Assembly (NCBI GenBank): GCA_963761615.1
Contig: CAVXGU010000003.1
Span: 124,001 to 188,000, forward strand
From: CAVXGU01 sp963761615
Lineage (GTDB): Bacteria; Acidobacteriota; Vicinamibacteria; Vicinamibacterales; CAVVIG01
Direction: 5' to 3'
DNA: 64,000 nucleotides
The translations under genes were made by a program, and so were the position numbers. Of the stretch, positions 18,397 to 26,311 are shown piece after piece. Position 1 is the stretch's first letter. Each line of letters opens with the position of its first letter. The notes beneath the pieces were generated by a model, which made no database searches, was not told the DNA's origin, and saw only the letters and a program-made list of their open reading frames with translations.

Positions 18397-20136
18397 GAGA
18401 GCGCCGCCGTTGCCGACGCCCGCGCGATCATGCCGAGGCTGATCCACTGCCACACGTGGAAGCTGCTCTCTTCCGCTTCGTCGCAGTAGCTCGAGAACGC
18501 CTGCCTCGTCGCGTCGGCGTCGAGCCAGCTCCCGCCGAAATCGGCAATCGCCTGCTCCACGCGGTCGCGGGCCCACGCGCGGAGGGGTCCGCGCAGCCAC
18601 TCGCGTTGCGGCGTCTGGACCGGGCGCTTAGGGGCGTCCACCAGTGCGCGCGGCAGCCTGTGCTTCGCGATCTGCCGGAGCAGCCACTTGCCGGTGCCGT
18701 CGTGAATCTTGCGCTCCGGCGGCTGACGCAGGGCGAGCTCGACTAAGCGGTGATCCAGGAACGGCTCCCGGAGCTCAGCCGAGACGCGCATCGAGGCGCG
18801 ATCGTTGAAACGGAGCGCGCGTGGCAGCTTCGTGAAGCGGATGTCACGGTACTGCAGGTTCCGCAGACGATCGGGAAACGGACGCGGGACGTCCGGCTCG
18901 GCGCCGAGTGTCCGGAATTCGGGGACCAGGCACGCGGGGCGCGTTGCGATCCGTGACGTGCCCTGGATCGTCGGGTCCACGCCACCCGCGGGCTGGCGGT
19001 AATAGTCGTATCCCGCCCACTGCTCGTCCATCCCCTGACCGTCGATGAGGACGACGACGCCCCGCTCGCGCGCGCGCTCGAAGAGGCGCGCGTACGCGAG
19101 CGTCGGAAGACCGCCAAACGGTTCGTCCTCGAATGCCTGGACCGACTCCGCCAGCGCTGGAACCTCACCGGGCGTCAGGAGACACTCGACGAGCGGATGT
19201 CGCGTGCGTTCCACCATCGTCCGCACCCAAGGCAGCTCGTCGTAGGAGGGATCCCCGGTGGTGAAGGTGAACGCCTGCACCGCACTCTCGGCCCCTTGAA
19301 CGTCCCGCACCGTGGCGAGCAGGGTGGACGAGTCGAGACCTCCGCTCAGATTGATGCCCACCGGGACGTCCGCCCGGAACCGCAGCCGGACGCTGTCGTG
19401 CAGCAGGCCCGTGTATTCCTCTTCGACCGTTTCGGCCGGTCGCTGGTCGTACCTGGACTCCCGATCGCTCCGCCAGGTCGTACCACCGAAACACCCGAGT
19501 GACGTTGTCGCGCCAGGTCAGCGCATGACCCGCCGGAACGCTCGACACGCCCGTCCAGAACGTGCGGCTGCCGTGATCCTGTTGGCCGGACGCCAGGTAC
19601 GTGGCCCACGCGACCGCGTCCGGATCACGCGGGACGCCGGCGGCGTGTAGGGCCTTGATCTCGCTGGCGAGCACCAGCGCTCCGTCGGGCCGGACGTGGA
19701 AATAGAGCGGCTTCACGCCGAATCGATCGCGAGCCGCGAACAGCGACTGCTCCCGGACATCCCAGAGCAGGAACGCGAACATTCCGATGAATCGGTCCAG
19801 GCAGGCGCGGCCCCACGCCTGGTAGGCGGCGAGGACGATTTCGGTGTCCGTCCGCGTCCGGAACCCGTAGTCGCTCAACTCCGTCCTGAGCTCCAGGTAG
19901 TTGTAGATTTCGCCGTTGAACGCCAGCCAGAGGCGGCCGTCGTGACTGGACATGGGCTGGCGTCCGTCGTCGGACAGATCGATGACGCTTAGCCGGGTGT
20001 GGCCGAGGCGTGCCAGCCCGGCCGGGTCCTCGAACACCCCTTCGGCATCCGGCCCGCGATGACGTTGACGTGCCACCATGGCGTCGAGTGCGACCCGTGT
20101 CGAACCACCACCGAACGCGCCTGCGATACCACACAT
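18393..20136 (-). CDS. asnB: Asparagine-synthase-like glutamine amidotransferase, frame broken once
   Basis: The protein is 580 residues if one base is removed at 19449-19453. The N-terminus MCGIAGAFGGG supplies the catalytic Cys2 of class II amidotransferases, with RHRGPDAEG, FNGEIYNYLELR and the WDVREQSLFAARDRFGVKPL core. The second half has the PP-loop LSGGLDSSTLL near residue 265. The break joins VFRWYDLAERSG to YDQRPAETVEEEYTGLLHDS. In polysaccharide loci such enzymes amidate sugar acids or aminoacyl groups rather than make free asparagine. ATG 20136 places Cys at position 2, so the start is firm. Confidence 0.85.
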
Positions 20137-20196
20137 CTCAGGCTGGACTCGTTTGTTTCATGATTGTTGATGACTCGCCCGCGCAGTCTCGTGGAC

Positions 20197-21114
20197 TCAG
20201 CGCTTGATGTCGAACTCTGAGTAACTCCCTGATCTGGGATGCATGCGCGCCTGCCACGGTATCGTCACGAGATGAGTGTTCCAGCCGATCTCGTGTGTGA
20301 TGTGCTGAATTGCTACGACTGGCGCTACACAGAATGCCCTGACAGCCAGCAAAAGGTAGCGCCTCCATGAGAGAGGAGGGCGGCCAGTGATGCGATACAG
20401 CGCCAGTTGCTGGCGGTTTTGTCGCCGCCATCGGTCTCTTCTCTCGTATACCCTCGTGTACATCCAGAACGCCTCGGCGCACACGCGTACCCTGTAGCCG
20501 CTGGCGAGCACGTGAGACGCCCAGAGCTTGTCCTCGTTCGACTCCAGAGTTTCGTCGTACTTGATCTGCCGCCATACCGATCGGCGAATGACACAGCACC
20601 CCCCGGTCGGATACTCGCTGAGCCACGCCACCCCACTCTCGGCCTTCCGCTGTTCGTCCCGAGAGCCGTAGTGAATGTCTCTTGGCTGATCCCATGTGGC
20701 GATTTGCTTCGAGTTTCCAACGAACAGACAGCGGGCTGCGGCAAGCTGGTCGTCTTCGAAGGGCTCTACGGCACCGCTCAGAAAGTGAGACCCGAGCGGC
20801 AATGCGTGTGCGCTCAGCAGCATCACCAAATCGCCACGAGCTCTCTCCACTCCCATGTTGGTGGCGCGTCCATAGCTGAACTCTCGGCGGGCAATTAGAA
20901 TTCGCTTGGCGCCGAATTGCTGACAGATGGCCGCGGTGTCGTCCTCGGATTCGTTGTCGACGACGACGACCTCCCAGCGGAACGTACAGCGCTGCTGAGA
21001 CAGTGCTTCGAATACTCTCGTCAGGGCGCGGCCCTCGTTGCGGCACCGAATAACGATCGAGAGTTTCGGCGCTGTGGAACTGTGCCCGGGTGGAGCCGCG
21101 GACCGCAGTGTCAT
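20197..21114 (-). CDS. GT2 family glycosyltransferase, lower GC than neighbours
   Basis: The 305-residue GT-A enzyme has APKLSIVIRCRNEGRAL at its start, VVVVDNESEDDTAAIC, then RARGDLVMLLSAHALPL. In that motif the usual metal-binding DxD is replaced by LSAHA, as in some bacterial rhamnosyltransferase-like GT2 proteins. ESNEDKLWASHVLASG near residue 190 supplies the catalytic acidic residues. The last 60 residues form one or two hydrophobic segments. Composition is clearly less GC-rich than adjacent genes, which suggests a recently acquired specificity gene. A 60-nt gap separates it from the AsnB-like gene. Confidence 0.88.
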   Translation of the reverse strand: MTLRSAAPPGHSSTAPKLSIVIRCRNEGRALTRVFEALSQQRCTFRWEVVVVDNESEDDTAAICQQFGAKRILIARREFSYGRATNMGVERARGDLVMLLSAHALPLGSHFLSGAVEPFEDDQLAAARCLFVGNSKQIATWDQPRDIHYGSRDEQRKAESGVAWLSEYPTGGCCVIRRSVWRQIKYDETLESNEDKLWASHVLASGYRVRVCAEAFWMYTRVYERRDRWRRQNRQQLALYRITGRPPLSWRRYLLLAVRAFCVAPVVAIQHITHEIGWNTHLVTIPWQARMHPRSGSYSEFDIKR

Positions 21115-21127
21115 CAGCAGTTCACTC

Positions 21128-22538
21128 TCATCGGCCCGTGCTACCAGTCGAGACGGGTCTCGCTACTAGAAGGAATACCCCGAACCTCGGAAACGTCGTC
21201 AGGGGCGTGCGCCATCCGACGGGCGTGGCGACGCTGTGCCCCAGCATGGACAGGCGAAGGGGGCCGCCGTCGTAGGTGCCCGTGATCACATCTCCGAAGT
21301 AGTCCTGCACGTTGTGCAACTCGTAGGCGGCGCCCGGATGGAGGATCGACGAGACGTCGACCGCGACCACGTCGGAGGCGTCCCAGTTGTAGACCACGAT
21401 CGTGGCGCGGCGCGGGTCGTTGCCGTCCGGGAGGACGAATCGCCACACGCCGCGAGGCGCGCGCTCGACGGTGTTGCTCGAGTCGCGTGTGGCGCCCGCA
21501 GCCATCCCCACGAAGTGATTGCCCGTCATCGTGAGGTGCCTGGCTCCCACCGTGAGGAGCGCCAGGCCGTCGGTGCCTTCCACGAACCAGTTGTTCGTCA
21601 CGACGGCGTCGTCGGTGCCGGCCCAGTAGCCCAGGCTGTTCGATCCCCGTTCGCGATACGTGAAGTTGCCGTCGATCACGGGGCGAAGGGCGGTCTTGTG
21701 ACCGCCCACGAAGATGTCGGCGGCCCCCTCCGGCGTGACCTTCGACAGGACGCCGGACTGGAAGACGACGTTTCGACGGAAGTGCAGGTCGTCGACGGCG
21801 CCCTCCTCCGTGTAGGCGTGGATGCCGTAGCCGAACGTGTCGAAGATCACGTTGTCGTGGATGTCCTTGGTGCCGCCGGCGTTCTGGACGTAGAGACCGT
21901 GCCCGTGACCGCGGTCCGGAGCGTCCCACCCGCAGAAGAAGAGCAGGTTGCCGGAGATCTCCGCGTCGGTCGCCGACACCCAGTGTCCGACGCAGTCCCC
22001 CGTGTCGTGCACGATGTTGTCGATGAGCCTCGTGTGCGGGGCACGCACGTCTATGCCAATCGGTCGCCCGTCGTCGCCCGCTGTGTCGGAGCGGCGCGCG
22101 GGGCTGGACGACGTGACCTCGAGATTCCGGATGGTGACGTAAGCGCCCTCGACCGTCAGTGGCGGCTTCGACGGCCGGGCGCCGCCGACGACGTTGTCGA
22201 GAATCGTCCGCTCGTCGGCATAGGGGCGGATCGTGATGTCGGCACCCTTCCGGCCGGCCAGACGGCTCACGAAGCTGCCATGATAGGTGCCGCCGCGCAG
22301 CCAGAATCGTCGCGCCCGGCCCGAGCCCGCGCGGCTGATCGAGCGCCGTCTGGAGATCCCACGGGTGTCCGAGCGTGCCGTCTCCGTCGGGTCGCCCCGA
22401 GGGGGCCACGTAGAAGCCGGCGGCGGGCTGCGCGAGCGCGCTCGAGACCGACAGCAGGGCGCACACGACGGCCAGCAGCCGCACCGGCGCCCTGCCGGGC
22501 CGTCGCGGCGTCGCGGACGTTGGTGTCCCGGCACCCAT
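21128..22538 (-). CDS. Secreted parallel beta-helix repeat protein, frame broken once
   Basis: The protein is 469 residues after removing one base at 22304-22308. The N-terminus has a signal peptide (RLLAVVCALLSVSSALAQ) and then FYVAPSGRPDGDGTLGHPWDL, the usual opening of right-handed beta-helix carbohydrate-active proteins. After the break it continues WLRGGTYHGSFVSRL, with helical coils such as VTIRNLEVTSSS, RLIDNIVHDTGDCVG, EISGNLLFFCGW and DIHDNVIFDTFG. It is exported and may be a capsule lyase, epimerase or binding protein; no catalytic residues are assignable. Its ATG follows the NeuC stop without a gap. GATC in place of GATTC restores the frame. Confidence 0.8.
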
Positions 22539-23699
22539 TCAGTACTGCAGCATCTTGTCGATCCGCAGCGGCACCGTCGCCAGGACCTGGGCGATGCGCC
22601 CGCCCGCGCGGCCGTCGCCGTAGAGCGTGTCGCGCGGTGCGCGCCCGTTCTCGAAGTGATGCTGAATCGCGGCGGATATCAGCGCCCGGTCGTGGTCGAC
22701 GTCGATCACGTTGCGCCCCCGATCGCGTCCCGTTTGGCGGGACCCGATGTTGACGGCTGGGACACCGAGGAACGAGCACTCGCGGATACCGACGCTCGAA
22801 TTCCCCACGATGCACTTGCTGTTGTAGAGAAGCCGCAGGAAGTCGGCGGGCGCCATGTTCTTGAAGAAATGGATGTTGGCGGGCTTCTCGATCTCCCGGA
22901 AGGCCCGGATCCCGTTCGACGTCCCGTCGGACCCTGCGTCCGGATTGGGCCAGAACCAGAGCACGGGCACGCCCGAGTCCCTCGCGGCGAAGAGCGTCTC
23001 GGTCACGTGGGCGCGGGCGAGCTGGTACTCGGTTGTCACCGGATGCTGCATCACGACCACGTAGCCGTTCGACAGGTCGATCGGCTGACCGACGCCGCCG
23101 TACTTCGCGATCGGATCGAAGTCGAGCGCCGGCTGCCGGAGAACCTCACACGCCAGATCGATCGACGGGCAGCCCGTGACGAACACCATCGCCGGGTCCT
23201 CGCCCATCCGGATCACGCGCTCGGCGGCCTTCTCGCTCGAAACGAGGTGGATGTCGGACAGCTTGGTGACGGCGTGGCGAACCTTCTCGTCGATCGATCC
23301 GGTCACTTCGCCCCCCTGCACGTGCGCGACCGGGATGTTCAGATACGCCGCCGCGACGGCCGTGGCGAGCGTCTCGTAGCGATCGGCGACGGTCACGACG
23401 ACGTCCGGCTTGAGGTTGTCGAAGACGGTGGTCATCTCGAGAACGCCCAGGCCCGTCGTCTTCGCCATGGCCGCCGGGTTCTCGCCTTCGAGCACCATGT
23501 ACACGCGCGCCGCGATGTCGAACCCCTCGCTCTCGATGAACCGGGCGGCGCTCCCATAGCGATCCAGGAGGGCCGAGGCGGCGACGACCAGCTGCAGGTC
23601 GAGATCGGAATGACGCCTGATCGCCTCGAGCGCGGTCTTGATCCGGCTGTAGCTCGGTCTGGCCGTGATGGCCACGCAGACCTTTCGGCGCGCGCTCAT
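22539..23699 (-). CDS. neuC: UDP-N-acetylglucosamine 2-epimerase, hydrolysing (NeuC-like)
   Basis: The 386-residue protein begins KVCVAITARPSYSRIKTAL, the NeuC form of the WecB/NeuC fold. It contains TVADRYETLATAVAAAYLN, AHVQGGEVTGSIDEKVRHAVTKLSD, VTGCPSIDLA, VMQHPVTTEY and GNSSVGIRECSFLGVPAVNIG, which line the UDP and sugar pocket in this family. It would make ManNAc (or the 2,4-diacetamido analogue) for nonulosonate synthesis. It sits directly after NeuB with ATGA overlap, and the cytidylyltransferase is two genes further upstream, so a three-step sialic-acid-type pathway is complete. Confidence 0.92.
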   Translation of the reverse strand: MSARRKVCVAITARPSYSRIKTALEAIRRHSDLDLQLVVAASALLDRYGSAARFIESEGFDIAARVYMVLEGENPAAMAKTTGLGVLEMTTVFDNLKPDVVVTVADRYETLATAVAAAYLNIPVAHVQGGEVTGSIDEKVRHAVTKLSDIHLVSSEKAAERVIRMGEDPAMVFVTGCPSIDLACEVLRQPALDFDPIAKYGGVGQPIDLSNGYVVVMQHPVTTEYQLARAHVTETLFAARDSGVPVLWFWPNPDAGSDGTSNGIRAFREIEKPANIHFFKNMAPADFLRLLYNSKCIVGNSSVGIRECSFLGVPAVNIGSRQTGRDRGRNVIDVDHDRALISAAIQHHFENGRAPRDTLYGDGRAGGRIAQVLATVPLRIDKMLQY

Positions 23700-24761
23700 G
23701 GCCGGCCGGATGGAGTCAGCAGATCGGTTTCGCTGAGCGGCTCGTCGGCCGCGAGGTCTCGTCGGAGGCGCCTGCCGATCAGCTCCGGCATCCGCCCGGC
23801 CGGAATCCCGGTGCCGGGTTTCTTTGCCGCGAGGTGCGCTTCGGTGAGGACGGTACCCGCCCGAAGCGCCGTGCGGGCCACGACGCTCTTCGTGAACAGA
23901 TCCCGCATCGAACCGAGCGCCGCGGCCGCGCAATCCTTGTCGACCGGCCGGGACGTCATGCGCTCGATGAAGCGGACGCCGTCGACGAGCTGTCGCAGCT
24001 CGCCGGTCGTCACGGAAGCCGGTACGTCGGGTCCGAACATCTCGCGGCTCAGCGTGACGTGCACCTCGAGGACGTCGATCCCGAGCGTCGCCGCGGCCAG
24101 TCCGGGAAAGATCGTGCCCGAGTGGTCCGAGAGGCCGACGGCCGTCCCGTAGCGCTCCCGGTAGAAGGGGATGAGATTCAACCCGACCTGCTCGGGCGGG
24201 CATGGATAGGCCGAGGTGCACTGGAGCACGGCAACGGGCGACGTCGCGCGCGCGCGCGACCGCGGCGTCGGTCTCGGCCAGGGGGCTCATTCCCGACGAC
24301 AGGATCACCGGCCGGCCGGTCCGCAGGATCCGGTCCAGCAGCGGCAGGTTGGCCGCCTCGCCGGACGCGACCTTCCAGGCCACGACGTCGAGTCGCTGCA
24401 GCAGATCGACCGCCTCGGGGGAGAAGGGCGAGCTGAGGAAGGCCAGCCCGCGCTCCTCGACGTGCCGCTTCAGTCCGCGCCACTCCTCCTCGGTGAACTC
24501 CATCCGCTTCCAGTACTCGTACCGTGTCTCGTCGCGCGGACTGAACCGCACGCGCCACGGTTCGGCGGGCGTGCTCTCGGCGGCCGCGACGTGGGTCTGG
24601 AACTTGACCGCGTCCGCGCCCGCATCCGCGATCGCATCGATGAACGCGTGCGCGAGGCCCAGGCTGCCGTCGTGCGCCTGTGCGACCTCGCCGACGATCA
24701 GGCACCGGTGATCCGGTCCGGCGCCGGTCCCGACACCGAGCCGTTCACACCACGTCGGCAA
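23696..24761 (-). CDS. neuB: N-acetylneuraminate synthase family protein (NeuB-like), frame broken once
   Basis: The protein is 354 residues after removing one base between 24236 and 24258. The first part gives VGEVAQAHDGSLGLAHAFID, ADAVKFQTHVAAAESTP and YEYWKRMEFTEEEW. It continues with FLSSPFSPEAVDLL, AWKVASGEA and ILSSGMSPLAETDAAV. After the break come VLQCTSAYPCPPEQVGLN and VGLSDHSGTIFPGLAA, the NeuB substrate pocket. The last 60 residues form the SAF (antifreeze-like) domain, ending before ATGA overlap with neuC. It would condense PEP with ManNAc. The start is uncertain: TTG 24761 gives a normal N-terminus and overlaps the permease gene. The break lies in a CG repeat or CCC run, unlike the other breaks. 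Confidence 0.85.
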
Positions 24762-25611
24762 ACCGCTTCTCCATGCGACGGAAGTAGAACGCACCGCTGA
24801 CGAGGAGCGTCAGCGCCACGATGGACGAGACGAGGACCATCGGGCCGGGGCCTGTCGCAGTCCGAAGCAGTGCCCAGCGAAAGCCCTCGACCACGCCCAC
24901 CATCGGGTTGAGCGCGTAAACGGTCCGCCACCGCGGGCTGAGCAGGCTGCTCGGATAGGCGATGGGGGTGGCGAGCATCCAGAATTGCGTCAGGAACGGC
25001 ACGACGAAGCGCACGTCCCGGAACTGCACGTTCAGCGCCGACAGCCACAGGCCGACGCCGAGCGCGGTCACAATCGAGAGCAGGAGCAGCAGCGGCAGCC
25101 AGACTACCGCCATCGTCGGGGCGATCCCGAAGTACACCATCATGAGCAGCAGGAGCGCGAAGGCGATCGCGAAGTCCACGATGCCCGACAGGACTGTGGC
25201 CACGGGAATCGCCAGGCGGGGGAAGTAGACCTTCTTGATGAGGTTCGAGCTGCTCACGAGGCTCGTCGCCGACTGCCCGAGGCCGTTGGCGAAGAACGTC
25301 CAGGGCACGAGGGCGGCGTAGGCGAAAATCGGATACGGGATCCCGTCGGACGGCACTTTCGCGAGGCCGCCGAAGAACACGCTGAAGACGACCATCGTGA
25401 AGAACGGCTGGATCAGCGCCCACGCCCCGCCCAGCAGAGTCTGTTTGTAGCGCACCTTGATGTCGCGCCAGATGAGGAAGTAGAGCAGCTCCCGGTACTC
25501 CCAGAGCTCACCGAGGCCGAGCGACCGCCAGCCGCGGGACGGCTGGATCCGCATGGCGCCGGCCAGCGGCGCCGGAGCGAACGGCGCGTCGAGCCATTCG
25601 CCCGCGGTCAT
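24745..25611 (-). CDS. wzm: Polysaccharide ABC-2 type transporter permease (Wzm-like)
   Basis: The 288-residue protein has a cytoplasmic N-terminus, the family motif FLIWRDIKVRYKQTLLGGAWA near residue 45, and six hydrophobic segments. An extracellular loop contains SSSNLIKKVYFPRLAIP near residue 135, characteristic of Wzm/KpsM. With the Wzt-like ATPase at 17065-18396 it would export undecaprenyl-linked polysaccharide. It starts at ATG 25611 in an ATGA overlap with the cytidylyltransferase stop. Confidence 0.93.
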   Translation of the reverse strand: MTAGEWLDAPFAPAPLAGAMRIQPSRGWRSLGLGELWEYRELLYFLIWRDIKVRYKQTLLGGAWALIQPFFTMVVFSVFFGGLAKVPSDGIPYPIFAYAALVPWTFFANGLGQSATSLVSSSNLIKKVYFPRLAIPVATVLSGIVDFAIAFALLLLMMVYFGIAPTMAVVWLPLLLLLSIVTALGVGLWLSALNVQFRDVRFVVPFLTQFWMLATPIAYPSSLLSPRWRTVYALNPMVGVVEGFRWALLRTATGPGPMVLVSSIVALTLLVSGAFYFRRMEKRFADVV

Positions 25612-26288
25612 CGTCCGCGCTCCTCAAGGATGACCTCGGCGCGTGACCAGTCCTCCTGGTCGTCGATGTTCACGCTCTGCTCCGGGGCAATCGGATACCC
25701 GACGACGTGGTCGCCGTAGAGGCTGTCGCGGTCCAGGACCACATCGCGCCGCGTCACATAAACCGACCCTTCGCGGTGGAAGGCGGGCGGCAAATCCTGG
25801 CGCCGGCCAATCGGGGCGCCTTCGCCAGTGCTCAGCCGCAGCAAGCCGTCCGCTCCACGGAAGTACACCCAGTGGGGGTTGTATTCCGCGGGGACCGGCA
25901 GCACCGTGACCACGGCGTCGGCGCCGCTGCGATCGAGGAGGTCGACGCAGGCGTCGATGTCGTCCGGTCGCCGCAGGGGACTGGTGGGCTGCAGGAGACA
26001 GACCGCGTCGAACCGTGTGCCACGCTCTTCGAACCAGCGAAGGGCGTGCTGGACGACCGGCAGCATCGGCGTCTCGTCGCAGGCCAGTTCCTCCGGCCGG
26101 AGAAACGGCACGTCGAGCCCGCACGTCCGGCCGATTTCGGCGATTTCCCGGTCCTCGGTGCTCAGCACCACCCGCGACAGGCGACGGGCGGCCAGAGCCG
26201 CCTCAGCCGTGTACTGGAGGAGCGGCCTGTCGTGCAGGAGCCGGACATTCTTGCGGACGACGCCCTTGGACCCGCCCCGCGCGGGCAC
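25608..26288 (-). CDS. neuA: CMP-nonulosonate (acylneuraminate) cytidylyltransferase, NeuA-like
   Basis: The 226-residue nucleotidyltransferase has the signature VPARGGSKGVVRKNVRLL at the N-terminus, RVVLSTEDREIAEIG, CLLQPTSPLRRPDDIDAC and the C-terminal YPIAPEQSVNIDDQEDWSRAE, which matches CMP-NeuAc/CMP-legionaminate synthetases. It would activate the product of NeuB for glycosyl transfer. The GTG start at 26288 gives an N-terminus about six residues shorter than usual. The in-frame upstream codons read LRFVTVLGL, which looks like the missing first beta strand but has no start codon, so a base error or a rare start is possible. Confidence 0.88.
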   Translation of the reverse strand: MPARGGSKGVVRKNVRLLHDRPLLQYTAEAALAARRLSRVVLSTEDREIAEIGRTCGLDVPFLRPEELACDETPMLPVVQHALRWFEERGTRFDAVCLLQPTSPLRRPDDIDACVDLLDRSGADAVVTVLPVPAEYNPHWVYFRGADGLLRLSTGEGAPIGRRQDLPPAFHREGSVYVTRRDVVLDRDSLYGDHVVGYPIAPEQSVNIDDQEDWSRAEVILEERGR

Positions 26289-26311
26289 CAGCCCGAGGAC
26301 CGTGACGAATC

